Source of the DNA: DATGIQ01 sp035295665
GTDB taxonomy: Bacteria; Planctomycetota; Planctomycetia; Gemmatales; Gemmataceae
Assembly: GCA_035295665.1 (NCBI GenBank)
Contig: DATGIQ010000226.1
Span: 1-28,919, forward strand
DNA: 28,919 bases
Direction of reading: 5' to 3'
The translations under genes were made by a program, and so were the position numbers. The notes beneath the pieces were generated by a model, which saw only the letters and a list, made by a program, of their open reading frames with translations, did not search any database and was not told the DNA's origin. Within the stretch, counting starts at the first letter, position 1. Each line of letters opens with the position of its first letter. Shown here one piece after another: positions 7,585-15,897 of the stretch.

Positions 7585-9843
7585 TTAGATCAAGCTCCCC
7601 ACCTGGTAGACAACGAGGGCCGCGAGGTATGCCAGGACGGTCATGTAGGCAAAGGTAAATACGGGCCATCTCCAGGTGTTGGTCTCGCGGCGAATCACTG
7701 CCAGGGTGGAGATACACTGGCAGCACAACGCGAAGAAGACCATGAGCGACAAGGCGACCGGCACCGTGAAAACCTTGGGCGCGGCGGCCGGAGCTCCGTC
7801 CTGCGGATCCCACCTGGCGTCTTGGAGTGCTTGTCCGAGCTTGGTTTCGCCGGCCCGATCCGCTTCGCGGATCTCGTCGGCATCAATCTTCCCCTGGTTG
7901 TAAATGATACCGAGGGTCCCCACAACTACTTCACGCGCTGGGAAGCTTGCAATGACGGCCATGCCGATCCGCCAGTCCCATCCAAGCGGACGAACAGCAG
8001 GTTCCACGGTCCTGCCGGCTCGGCCCAGCCAGCTTTGCCGTTTCCATTCCCCATACAGGCTTTTGACCGTTTCTTCCAACCGGTCCTTCTCTGGGCCCTC
8101 GGCCACCTTGGCGGATTCCTCCAGTTGCGCGATGCGTTCATCATAAGCAACTCCAAGCATATCACTGCGCGGGAAGTACAATAAGGCCCAGACCAGCACC
8201 ATGGCCGCCAAGATCAAGGTCCCGGCTCGCCGTAGGAAGGCCCAGCCGCTATCGAGCATCCGCCGCAACACGGCCCGCCAGGCAGGCCATTTGTAAAGCG
8301 GCATTTCCATGATAAAAGCCGGCGTATCGCCGCGGAGCAGGGTGCGCTTCAGCAGCAGGGCAACCAACGGGGCCGTGATCAGGCCAATCGCGTACATGCA
8401 AAACATCACCAGGCCGGGCACCCACCAGGCAAACCCGTCGGTCAAGAACGCTCCGATCAGCAGGATGTAGACCGGCAACCGAGCCGAGCAGCTCATGAGA
8501 GGAGCGACCAGGATTGTCGCCAGGCGGTCGCGGCGGTCTTCGATCACGCGCGTGGCCATGATGCCAGGAACCGCGCAGGCCACGGACGATAACAACGGAA
8601 TAAACGATTTCCCGCTCAGACCACAGCGCGACATGAGCTTGTCCATGAGGAAGGCGGCCCGAGCCATGTAGCCGCAATCTTCCAGGATGGCGATGAACCC
8701 GAAGAGGATCACGATCTGGGGCAGAAAGACGATCACGCTCCCCACGCCTTCTAGCCCCCCGTCCACCAACAAGCTGGACAGAGGTCCCGTGGGCAGCGTC
8801 TCCCGCAGCACGTCGGCAAACCAATCCTTGCCAGAGCTGATCCACCGCATCAGAGGCCGGGCGCCGGTGAAGATGGATTCAAAAACAACGAACATGAGAG
8901 CCAGGAAGATCAGCGTGCCGTAAACGCGGTGGGTCAGGATTCGGTCCAGCCGATCCGTCCAGGAGATCGGCCGGTGCTCGGGTCGCTCGACACAACCAAC
9001 CAGCGCTTCACGGATCCAGCGGTACCGGGTCCGCGCCTCCACCGCCGGTACGGGGCAGCCAACGTCGGCCAATCGTTGCCGGGCCGCGGCCACCTGCGCG
9101 CAGAGTTGCTCTCCAAATCGTTTCGTAAGACGCTGCTCCGTATAGCCGGCCACATCCAGCAGGAGCCGCCGCAACAGGAAGCTGGGGACTTCCCCATGAA
9201 GGGCATTCTGGAGAACGGCGACCTCGCGCTCAAACGACTCCGGAAAGGCAAACGGCGGTGGTGCGGCGGTCACCGTCCCCGGCTGCGCGATCGGTTCAGC
9301 CCATGAACTTTTCTGTTTCTCATCCTGGGCCGCTGCCTCAGCGACCGCTTTCTTGAGCCGATCCAATCCTTTTCCTTTGTTGGCCTGGATCGGGATGACG
9401 GCGACTCCCAACCGGCGGGAGAGCTGATCCGCATTGATCCGAATGCCCTGCTTTTCGGCCACGTCCATTAAATTCAGTGCGACCACGACCGGGACGCCAA
9501 GCTCCAGGGTCTGCGTGACCAGGTAGAAGTTACGTTCCAGGTTCGAGGCATCGACGATGGCAATCACGACGTCGGGCTGCGGTTCGCCCGGCTGTTGGCC
9601 GAGGATTAGATCGACGGCGACCATTTCATCCGGACTGCGTGCCGCCAAGCTGTACGTTCCGGGGAGATCAATCAGATCAAAGACTTGGCCCTGATGGCTC
9701 ATCCGTCCTTTCTTGGTTTCGACCGTAACTCCGGGATAATTGCCGACGCGCTGGCGCATGCCGGCCAAAGCGTTGAAGAGCGTAGTCTTCCCCGTGTTTG
9801 GGTTACCGACCAGGGCCACGGTGGTCGTGCGGACAAGAACCAT
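7585..9843 (-). CDS. feoB: Ferrous iron transporter FeoB
   Basis: Inner-membrane Fe(II) importer with a cytosolic G-protein domain. The 752-residue length is near the E. coli protein. GTPase motifs are visible: G1 GNPNTGKT (residues 13-20), the G2 threonine in YPGVTVE, G3 DLPG (59-62), and G4 NLMD (124-127). A helical guanine-dissociation-inhibitor-like region follows, then the membrane domain with paired gate motifs. One is CGYMARAAFLMDKLMSRCGL followed by SGKSFIPLLSSVACAVPGIM; the other is LVAPLMSCSARLPVY, retaining the membrane Cys typical of FeoB. The second Gate region precedes the last membrane helices. The ATG at 9843 lacks a clear ribosome-binding site but begins directly before the G domain. 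It is the third gene of the feo operon, 67 nt after feoA. Confidence 0.97.
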   Translation of the reverse strand: MVLVRTTTVALVGNPNTGKTTLFNALAGMRQRVGNYPGVTVETKKGRMSHQGQVFDLIDLPGTYSLAARSPDEMVAVDLILGQQPGEPQPDVVIAIVDASNLERNFYLVTQTLELGVPVVVALNLMDVAEKQGIRINADQLSRRLGVAVIPIQANKGKGLDRLKKAVAEAAAQDEKQKSSWAEPIAQPGTVTAAPPPFAFPESFEREVAVLQNALHGEVPSFLLRRLLLDVAGYTEQRLTKRFGEQLCAQVAAARQRLADVGCPVPAVEARTRYRWIREALVGCVERPEHRPISWTDRLDRILTHRVYGTLIFLALMFVVFESIFTGARPLMRWISSGKDWFADVLRETLPTGPLSSLLVDGGLEGVGSVIVFLPQIVILFGFIAILEDCGYMARAAFLMDKLMSRCGLSGKSFIPLLSSVACAVPGIMATRVIEDRRDRLATILVAPLMSCSARLPVYILLIGAFLTDGFAWWVPGLVMFCMYAIGLITAPLVALLLKRTLLRGDTPAFIMEMPLYKWPAWRAVLRRMLDSGWAFLRRAGTLILAAMVLVWALLYFPRSDMLGVAYDERIAQLEESAKVAEGPEKDRLEETVKSLYGEWKRQSWLGRAGRTVEPAVRPLGWDWRIGMAVIASFPAREVVVGTLGIIYNQGKIDADEIREADRAGETKLGQALQDARWDPQDGAPAAAPKVFTVPVALSLMVFFALCCQCISTLAVIRRETNTWRWPVFTFAYMTVLAYLAALVVYQVGSLI

Positions 9844-9860
9844 TGGTTACGGTCCATGGA

Positions 9861-9888
9861 CCGCGGGCGGCAGAACGAGGGCCCGCGG
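9861..9888 (-). repeat. Hairpin between feoA and feoB
   Basis: A perfect 8-bp inverted repeat (CCGCGGGC / GCCCGCGG) with a 12-nt loop fills the feoA-feoB gap. No T tract follows on the minus strand, so it is more likely an mRNA stability or attenuation element than a terminator. Confidence 0.5.
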
Positions 9889-9910
9889 GAGGGCTGGGCA
9901 ATTTGTAAAA

Positions 9911-10165
9911 TCAGGAACTGCCGCGGATCGCGACGGTGATGCGAGCGGCTTCGCTTCGGCGGAGGCTAAGGCGATAATCACGTAAGCGAATCTCGATCGG
10001 GTCACCCAGAGGAGCCACGTTCAGGATCTGGATCGCCTCTCCTTCCAGGAGTCCCATCTCCAGCAGTCGCTGCGCGAGGGAATCGCTTCCCTGCACCGCT
10101 TCGATCGACCCCTGTTGGCCAACAGTTAATTGATTCAGGAAGGGCATGCTCAGGGAGTCCTTCAC
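9911..10165 (-). CDS. feoA: FeoA-domain protein, copy adjacent to feoB
   Basis: An 84-residue cytosolic SH3-like protein of the FeoA family that helps FeoB. The sequence has the usual pattern: a Leu-rich start, then SLAQRLLEMGLLEGEAIQIL, APLGDPIEIRL, and a final RLSLRRSEAARITV. The GTG at 10165 gives the full frame; the internal ATG at 10147 (MPFLNQLTVG) has AAGGA 10 nt upstream and is an equally good start, giving 78 residues. It lies 10 nt after the stop of the second FeoA-like gene, in the same operon. Confidence 0.92.
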   Translation of the reverse strand: MKDSLSMPFLNQLTVGQQGSIEAVQGSDSLAQRLLEMGLLEGEAIQILNVAPLGDPIEIRLRDYRLSLRRSEAARITVAIRGSS

Positions 10166-10175
10166 GGTTCCCGAT

Positions 10176-10451
10176 TTACGCAGTAGCCGGCAATGGGCGA
10201 ACTAAAATGTGCATGCCGGACTCGTCTCGGAAACTGAGACGGCTGCTTCCAATGCGAAGCAGACATGGTTTGCCTTGGCGCAAAACCTGTAGCCGGCAGC
10301 CGACGCGAACACCTAGCTCAGCCATGCGGCTGACCCAGGTGGGCTCGCCCGCAATATCCTCAATCTCCGCCCATTCTCCGGCCCGAATGAGTTCTAAGGG
10401 CAAAACGGGTTGACCATTCACCGGTCGCTGCTCCTCACCAATTGAACGCAC
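10176..10451 (-). CDS. feoA: Second FeoA-domain protein, first gene of the feo operon
   Basis: A 91-residue FeoA-family protein, more divergent than its neighbour: LPLELIRAGEWAEIEDIAGE, SRMAELGVRVGCRLQVL, GKPCLLRIGSSRLSFRDE. The pattern (MAELGVRxG, then a beta-strand with Gly, then a final helix) is that of FeoA. GTG 10451 has only a weak ribosome-binding site. GTG 10421, ten codons later, has GAGGAG at suitable distance and may be the real start (81 aa, closer to typical FeoA length). The two unequal FeoA copies probably have separate roles on FeoB, which is inference. Confidence 0.88.
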   Translation of the reverse strand: MRSIGEEQRPVNGQPVLPLELIRAGEWAEIEDIAGEPTWVSRMAELGVRVGCRLQVLRQGKPCLLRIGSSRLSFRDESGMHILVRPLPATA

Positions 10452-10464
10452 CTGGGGCTGCGTT

Positions 10465-10483
10465 ATTGAGATTGAATCTCAAT
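10465..10483 (-). promoter_or_regulatory. Fur-box-like operator of the feo operon
   Basis: A perfect 9-1-9 inverted repeat, ATTGAGATT-g-AATCTCAAT. Its core TGAGATTGAATCTCA has the 7-1-7 layout of Fur sites (TGATAATnATTATCA). It lies immediately downstream of the -10 and covers the expected start site, so binding would block transcription. Iron-dependent repression by Fur is inferred from the position before feoAAB; a DtxR-family regulator is less likely from the sequence. Confidence 0.75.
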
Positions 10484-10485
10484 CT

Positions 10486-10513
10486 ACTTTAACCGCTGAT
10501 CCCTCGTTGTCAA
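10486..10513 (-). promoter_or_regulatory. feo operon promoter
   Basis: A perfect -35 TTGACA (10513-10508) and a -10 TAAAGT (10491-10486, 4/6) are separated by 16 nt on the minus strand. The Fur-like palindrome begins 3 nt after the -10. Confidence 0.65.
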
Positions 10514-10547
10514 GAGCAGGGCACAGGGATTTTTCCGGGTTTGCAGG

Positions 10548-11402
10548 TTACTGCCTGGCCGCAAGGTAAGCCGCCAGGGCTTCTGGCCACCGACGCGGGG
10601 GGGGGAAGCCCAGACTTTCGTACAACGCGGTGCTCAGAACACTAAACGCCGGTCGGCGGGCCGGTGCGGCATACTCAGTGCTGGCAATCGGCGTGAGGTC
10701 CACCTGCTGGCTTGCAAACTCAAAAATGGAACGTGCAAATTCGTACCACGAGCAGGCTCCAGCATTGGTCAAATGGTAAAGCCCGTAGTGTTGCGTGGTG
10801 ATCAAGGGAATGATCGCACTGGCCAGGTCGGCGGCAGACGTGGGCGTGCATACTTGATCGGCCACGACGCGGAGCGGTTTGCCTGCCTGAGCCAGCCGTA
10901 GCATCGTTTCAACGAAATTGCCCCCCTTTCCGCCGCTCCCCTTCATTCCATACAGGCCACACGTCCGAATCACGAAGTGCCGGGGACAATACGCGCGCAC
11001 CAAGTATTCGCCCGCCAGCTTGCTGGTTCCGTAAACACTCACCGGTCCCGGCGGATCCTGTTCCGTCAACGGAGCGCGGCGCTCGGGGTCCAGGCCAAAG
11101 ACGTAATCCGTGCTGAAGTGGACCAAGGTGCAGTCCAGGTCCCGGCAAGCCAGGGCCAGTTCCCGAACGCCATGTGTGTTGACCGTGAACGCGGCCGCGG
11201 ACTCTGTTTCCGCGCGATCCACGAAGTTGAAGGCGGCGCAGTTGATGACGATTTGGGGACGCAGCTTGCCCAGCGCTAGCCGCACGGTGTCGGGATGGGT
11301 TAAGTCGACCTGGTCTCGGGTGAGCGGAATTGCCTCACCGAACAATTGCCTACAGAATTCGCGACCCAGTTGACCGGCAGCACCCAGGACCGCGTGTTTC
11401 AT
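10548..11402 (-). CDS. rfbD: dTDP-4-dehydrorhamnose reductase-like protein
   Basis: A 284-residue short-chain-dehydrogenase-fold enzyme of the RmlD/RfbD family. These reduce dTDP-4-dehydrorhamnose to dTDP-L-rhamnose with NAD(P)H, for cell-surface polysaccharide. Visible: nucleotide-binding GAAGQLG (residues 7-13), INCAAFNFVDRAE, the STDYVF motif, and the catalytic YGTSK (Tyr-x-x-x-Lys). A substrate-side RTCGLYG...GNFVETMLRLA stretch follows, then DQVCTPTSAADLA. ATG 11402 is chosen because the Rossmann strand starts there; the longer frame to 11441 uses TTG. The other rml genes are not next to it, so a related sugar-nucleotide reductase is possible. It may be in one transcript with the DUF6263-like gene upstream. 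Confidence 0.88.
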   Translation of the reverse strand: MKHAVLGAAGQLGREFCRQLFGEAIPLTRDQVDLTHPDTVRLALGKLRPQIVINCAAFNFVDRAETESAAAFTVNTHGVRELALACRDLDCTLVHFSTDYVFGLDPERRAPLTEQDPPGPVSVYGTSKLAGEYLVRAYCPRHFVIRTCGLYGMKGSGGKGGNFVETMLRLAQAGKPLRVVADQVCTPTSAADLASAIIPLITTQHYGLYHLTNAGACSWYEFARSIFEFASQQVDLTPIASTEYAAPARRPAFSVLSTALYESLGFPPPRRWPEALAAYLAARQ

Positions 11403-11481
11403 GGCGGCAACGAACTCTTCACTGGGCGACGGCTCACGCAAGCGCTTCTTGGCGAACCGCCGCCCAGTAAGCTGCGTGACT

Positions 11482-12435
11482 TCACTTCTTGGAGACGGGG
11501 TTCGTGTCCATCGTCTTCACCGTCGTTTCTTGATCCTGATTCAGCTCGACTTCCGTGGTCATGCCGCCGATTTCGATAGTGAGCTTTCCCTCCAGGGAAA
11601 GTTTCATATCGGAGCTGTCCAGGCGATGTTTTTCGTTGTCGAACAGGATCTGGCCGGAGGCGTTTTTGCTTTTGAGATCGGCCGCTTTGATTTTGAAGGG
11701 GAGCTGGCCGGCGGTATTGGCGTCCGGGGCTTTGTACGTCAGGCCCGTATCCACCTTGATTTTGTCCAGCTTGCCGTCCTTCCCTTCATAGGTGAACTTG
11801 TAGGTCGTATCGTAGCTGCCGATCGGTCCCATGTTTAGCTTGCTTTGTTTCTCCCAGGTGTCCCCCTTCTTGACCGGCTTGGGAGGCACGGATGCGAACA
11901 TGGGGTCGGCCATCTGCTTGAGCGCCTCGTCACCCAGGATCGACTTGAGCAAGGGCTCCATCTGTGGGTTCGCTTTGACCAGGCGGTTGATGAACTCATC
12001 GCGGCCTTCGATCTTGACGACTTTCAGGTCGGGAGAAAGAGTCAGGGTGAATTCGGAGCCCTTCAAAGCCGTGAAGAAATCGGCGAGCGGATTATTGCTC
12101 GCACTGGCAGCCGGATTGGTGGAATCATAGCTGATCTTGTTTCCGCCAATGTCGATGTCCATCTTCACGCCTTCGATCTTTTGCTTGATGATCCAATTCT
12201 TATCCTTGTCCTGTTCCTTCGGCGTCCAGCTGAAAATGAACGTCTGATCTTGGTTCTGGGTGATATTGTCCATGGCCATGATTTTCATGGTCTGTTTCGT
12301 CTTGGTGTGCATTTCTTGATAGAAGGTCTTATCCTTCTCAAAGGTCCATTCCAGCTTGACGGCGTCTTGGCCATAGGCAGACAGCCCCAACAGGCCGACA
12401 AGGAGCAGGGGCATATACCAGCGACGTTGCAACAC
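11482..12435 (-). CDS. Secreted DUF6263-like protein
   Basis: A 317-residue protein with a signal peptide (hydrophobic MPLLLVGLLGLSAYG, likely cleavage before QDA). The mature part is beta-rich. Typical stretches are KLEWTFEKDKTFYQEMHTKT, FIFSWTPKEQDKDKNWIIKQ, and PPKPVKKGDTWEKQSKLNMG. These resemble the DUF6263 family frequent in planctomycetes, whose function is unknown. It starts at GTG 12435 with GGGAGG 8 nt upstream. It ends 79 nt before the rfbD-like gene on the same strand. There are no enzyme motifs. A periplasmic location is inferred. Confidence 0.75.
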   Translation of the reverse strand: MLQRRWYMPLLLVGLLGLSAYGQDAVKLEWTFEKDKTFYQEMHTKTKQTMKIMAMDNITQNQDQTFIFSWTPKEQDKDKNWIIKQKIEGVKMDIDIGGNKISYDSTNPAASASNNPLADFFTALKGSEFTLTLSPDLKVVKIEGRDEFINRLVKANPQMEPLLKSILGDEALKQMADPMFASVPPKPVKKGDTWEKQSKLNMGPIGSYDTTYKFTYEGKDGKLDKIKVDTGLTYKAPDANTAGQLPFKIKAADLKSKNASGQILFDNEKHRLDSSDMKLSLEGKLTIEIGGMTTEVELNQDQETTVKTMDTNPVSKK

Positions 12436-12648
12436 GCTTCATTCCTCCCGGAAATGCGATACAGGTATAAGAAGCCACTACGGGTGGCTGGGGGTTACGT
12501 TGGCGTTAGCGCGGCCGTTCCCAGGACCGCACGGTTCTGCGAACCGCCGCACAGCGCTCCCGGATGCAGCAGACTCTCGTTTCCCATATCGTATTAGCTG
12601 AGCAAAAGAATGGAAACAGAGAAAAATCCGCACCGATACGAGGGGACC

Positions 12649-13599
12649 ATGGATCTGATCAGCACATTTTCCGGCTCGCTCATGCAAGGATTTCTGCCTG
12701 CGGGTTGGGATCTGGCCCGGATCGATCGCCTGGCGGCCATCGGTCCGGCGGAACTGACTCGCCGCGAAACCTGGTGGCACGCCCAGTTTGAGCCGATTGC
12801 CTGCGCGTCCTATGAAGATTTCGATACCTACATGGGGCATGAGATCGCCCGCGAAATCCAGTTGGCCCGGCACGCAGGCCGGCCGCTCATCATGATCTTG
12901 CCAGTCGGACCCATGGGAATGTACCGCTGGACCGTCTTTTTTTTGAGAGAATGGGGCGTCTCCTGCGAGCATGTGCATGGCTTCAACATGGACGAATGGT
13001 CCGACGGCCAGGGCAACACGCTGCCCCCGGAGAACCCTGGCTCCTTCCAACACGCCATGGAGCAGGCATTCTACGGTCCGCTCGGTGGTCTGACGGTGCC
13101 GCCCAAGCAGCGTCACTTTGCCATGAAGCGCGAGCTGCCGACCTACGCCTCCCAGATCGGCGAGCTAAAGCAGAAGGGCGGCAAGCTCGTCACCGTGTTC
13201 GGAATTGGCCGCGTCTGTCACATTGCTTTCTGGGAGCCACATTTCGCGGCCGAGTTCACCCTCACCGACGATTGGCTCAAACAAACCCATCGGCTGGGCG
13301 CCTGTCTCCACCCGCTGACGATCGAGCAAAACGCCCTGACCAGCTTTCGCAGCCGGACCACGTTGGTGCCGGCCTTCGCGAACACCATTGGCCCCGGCCT
13401 ATTCCTGGGGGCCGAGCGGATCGTCGGCGGCGCGGATGGCGCGTTCAATCGGGGCATGCAATGGCAGGGTCTGTCGCTGCGGATGACGCTCCACCACGAG
13501 CCGACGCCCTGGATTCCCAGCTCTTTCATGCCCACGCTTCCCGGGCGGTTGTTCTTTCTGCGCGACCTGGCCGGGCCCCTCGTTGCGGATTGCCACTGA
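12649..13599 (+). CDS. Divergent NagB-family (glucosamine-6-phosphate isomerase/deaminase-like) protein
   Basis: A NagB/RpiA-fold protein of 316 residues, or 329 if started at ATG 12610. Start 12649 is preferred for its GAGGGG site. Family marks: HVHGFNMDEWSD (NagB FNMDEY motif, Asp115 aligning with the catalytic proton-transfer Asp72 of E. coli NagB) and GIGRVCHIAFWEP (NagB GxGxDGHIAFNEP). In the second motif the His (191) and Glu (196) of the E. coli triad are kept, but the Asp equivalent to Asp141 is Val189 and the next Gly is Cys190. Ring opening or substrate choice may therefore differ, so glucosamine-6-phosphate deaminase activity should not be assumed. It would be cytosolic. It overlaps the 3' end of the opposite-strand beta-strand-repeat gene by 201 nt. 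Confidence 0.78.
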   Translation: MDLISTFSGSLMQGFLPAGWDLARIDRLAAIGPAELTRRETWWHAQFEPIACASYEDFDTYMGHEIAREIQLARHAGRPLIMILPVGPMGMYRWTVFFLREWGVSCEHVHGFNMDEWSDGQGNTLPPENPGSFQHAMEQAFYGPLGGLTVPPKQRHFAMKRELPTYASQIGELKQKGGKLVTVFGIGRVCHIAFWEPHFAAEFTLTDDWLKQTHRLGACLHPLTIEQNALTSFRSRTTLVPAFANTIGPGLFLGAERIVGGADGAFNRGMQWQGLSLRMTLHHEPTPWIPSSFMPTLPGRLFFLRDLAGPLVADCH

Positions 13600-15354
13600 G
13601 AGCCGTGCTCCTGCGTTGGTTGCCGGATCAAGCAACGGACCCATGGGGAGAGGGGGAACCGTTTCGCTTTCGTCCGGCGGCCGGACCGACGGCGGACCCA
13701 GAGGCGCGACGTTGGTCAGGATTACCGCGTTGGGCGCATAGGTGATCTGCAGGTTAATGCCGTTGACGGTAAAAATCGTCCCATTCGCCAGTCCGGCGAA
13801 TGTTCCCGTGAGAGAACCGGTGCTCGTGAGGATCGTAAAGGTATCCCCGCCGCTCGAGGCAAATCCGACGGTAGTCGTGAGAGTTGGACTTGCGGTGAGG
13901 TCAACATCGCCGCGGACCGCGAGTTGATCATAGTCGGCCCCGGCATTTGTGCCATTGAGTCTTGCCGTAAAGGAAGAGCCGGCTGCGAATACGTCACTGC
14001 CGCTTTGCAGTAGGCCCGGGCTTGGTCCGCCGGGACTTACAGTGCCCGCGGTCGTGATCGGACCAACCGTCCCGGTCCCGCCCAGGGTGGCCCCGCTCTG
14101 AACCGTTACCTTGCTGGCGGCATCGGAGCCGTCGACCAGAAGTGTCCCGGCCGCCACGTTCGTAGTGCCAGTAAAGCCATTCTTGCCGGTCAACGTCAGG
14201 ACACCGCTACCGAGCATCGCCAGATTGCCCCCACCGCTCACGGAGCCGGTGAGGGACGTGTTGCCGGCATTGGTGACGGTCAGTGTGGTCCCGTCTCCAA
14301 GTGTCCCGCTGCCGTGGAGGATCAAATTGTTGACGCCGCCGATCGTGGAGGAACCGCTGACCGAGTAGGCGTTGGCAAGGCTGACCGCGGTACCCGCTTC
14401 CAATGTTCCCCCGTTCAACGTCAAGTCTCCGGTTCCCAGGGCCGAGTTGGTCAGAACCAAGAGCGTGCCTGAGTTGAGTGCTGTCCCGCCGTGTTTGTTG
14501 GCGCCGGCAAGAACGAGGGTCCCGATATCGGCCGCTTCGGCGAGCGTGCCGGCTCCGCTGAGCTTTCCGGAAAACGTCGTCGTCCCCTTGTTCACGACCG
14601 TGAGGGTAAAGCCCTTGGACAGACTGGCGGCGCCGGTAAACGTGAGATCATTGCTTCCCCCAATGCTGCTGTTGGCGGTAACCTTGAGGGCGTTCACCAG
14701 CGTCAGGGGCATGCTGGATGCCAGCGTTCCGCCATGAAGAGTTAACGCTCCCGGTCCCAGGCCTTTTTGGCTTCCCAGGGTGAGCGTCCCGGCACTTACG
14801 GTGGTACCGTTGTAGAGATTGTCCCCACCCAAGATCAGCGTGCCCGCATCGGCCTTGGTGAGCCGGTACTTGCCGCTCACCACACCTTCAACGTCCAGGG
14901 TTGCTCCGGCCGAAGTTACCCGCCAGGTTTGGCTTGCGGCGAGCGCGATGTCGAGGATCATTCGGTCGGTGGCCGTGGTAACTGAGCTGTCCAAGCCGAT
15001 CCCGCCGCTCTTGAGCGTCAACGCACTTCCACCGATGGTGTACGCTTTGTTCCCCGTGAACCGGATCGATTGCACGGTGAGACTGACGAAATCGTTATCG
15101 CTAATGAAGTTCGCTGCGGTGGCGGGGAAGACCAGAGCGGCACGGGGATCGCCCTGGGGGCTTCCGCCCTTCCAGTTACTGGCCACTGACCAAAAACTAT
15201 TCGTCATCCCCGTCCACGTGTGGGTGGCCGGGGCAAGACGGGCTTCAAAGGGCTCCAGACAAGGCCGGGGCGAAGGTTGACGTCGGGCCGATCGCCGTCG
15301 TCGGAAGAATGGGATCACATTGCGCGAGAGTTGCCGCAGACCGACCGGTAACAT
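13399..15354 (-). CDS. Autotransporter-type beta-strand-repeat surface protein
   Basis: A 651-residue predicted extracellular protein. The N-terminus has a basic region (FFRRRRSARRQPSP) followed by CLEPFEARLAPATHTW. This matches the short LExLExRxxPA motif found at the start of many planctomycete exported proteins. The rest is a series of beta-strand repeats of about 25-45 residues of the kind GTLILGGDNLYNGTTVSAGT and LTLNGGTLEAGTAVSLANAY, typical of autotransporter-associated passenger domains. A C-terminal region TFTILTSTGSLTGTFAGLANG with an ITYAPNAVILTN stretch closes the repeat. No beta-barrel is visible. ATG 15354 has GGGAG about 10 nt upstream. The last ~66 residues (GARLSVAIRNEGPGQV onward, Arg/Pro-rich) are antisense to the nagB-like gene and look unlike a designed domain. 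Confidence 0.82.
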   Translation of the reverse strand: MLPVGLRQLSRNVIPFFRRRRSARRQPSPRPCLEPFEARLAPATHTWTGMTNSFWSVASNWKGGSPQGDPRAALVFPATAANFISDNDFVSLTVQSIRFTGNKAYTIGGSALTLKSGGIGLDSSVTTATDRMILDIALAASQTWRVTSAGATLDVEGVVSGKYRLTKADAGTLILGGDNLYNGTTVSAGTLTLGSQKGLGPGALTLHGGTLASSMPLTLVNALKVTANSSIGGSNDLTFTGAASLSKGFTLTVVNKGTTTFSGKLSGAGTLAEAADIGTLVLAGANKHGGTALNSGTLLVLTNSALGTGDLTLNGGTLEAGTAVSLANAYSVSGSSTIGGVNNLILHGSGTLGDGTTLTVTNAGNTSLTGSVSGGGNLAMLGSGVLTLTGKNGFTGTTNVAAGTLLVDGSDAASKVTVQSGATLGGTGTVGPITTAGTVSPGGPSPGLLQSGSDVFAAGSSFTARLNGTNAGADYDQLAVRGDVDLTASPTLTTTVGFASSGGDTFTILTSTGSLTGTFAGLANGTIFTVNGINLQITYAPNAVILTNVAPLGPPSVRPPDESETVPPLPMGPLLDPATNAGARLSVAIRNEGPGQVAQKEQPPGKRGHERAGNPGRRLVVERHPQRQTLPLHAPIERAIRAADDPLGPQE

Positions 15355-15897
15355 GTTGAATCTCCCTTGATTCAAGAACGGATGATGCAATCTGGCCCGA
15401 GCGCCTCGGGACAGATTCTCCCAGGCGCAGCGGCGCGAGGGAGATACTTCCTCGATGCAAAGGCTATGGGAGTCTTGCAGGCGGGCAGTTCGTTCAAGAC
15501 GAAACGAACTGAGCGGGCGACCAGGGAACCGTACGGGTATCCCCTCGTCCTTGAAGAGCGCAAATCGTCCAGAGTCTAAACAGGGAGAACGGCGAATTCA
15601 AGATGATTTTGGAAACTTCTCGCTGATCGGCTACCGCACAATCTGCACTCGTGAGAACGCACCTTCGCTACTCCCGAATAATCCGCAAACGGAAAGTTGT
15701 TGACATACTATGTCCACGCGGCTGTTATACTTGTGTCTGTCTTCACGCACGGGACTCGGGCTCAACCCGGTTGGTTCACGCGTTCAACCAGGCCGCGCTC
15801 CCATCACGAGCATCCGCTTCGCCGGGGGGACAAAGAATTTTCGTGGCGGGTGTAACCTTTTGCGGGCGCGAGCAGGAAGGAGAATAGAGGACCTTCC
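15355..15897. other. 543-nt divergent intergenic region
   Basis: No convincing gene was seen on either strand. It contains the ribosome-binding site of the minus-strand surface protein at its left end and the sigma-factor promoter at 15700-15730. It also holds an 8-bp inverted repeat (AGTTCGTT 15487-15494 / AACGAACT 15503-15510, 8-nt loop) and short GC hairpins around 15757-15769. Short open frames here lack ribosome-binding sites and recognisable sequence. Confidence 0.6.
15700..15730 (+). promoter_or_regulatory. Candidate promoter of the sigma factor/kinase operon
   Basis: A perfect TTGACA (15700-15705) is followed after 19 nt by TTATAC (15725-15730); TGTTAT two bases earlier gives 17-nt spacing. 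The leader to the sigma-factor start would be about 160 nt. Confidence 0.5.

Noticed and set aside
11845..12597. A 250-aa plus-strand open frame opposite the DUF6263-like gene
   Set aside because: It is a shadow frame; the minus-strand gene has a signal peptide and a good ribosome-binding site.
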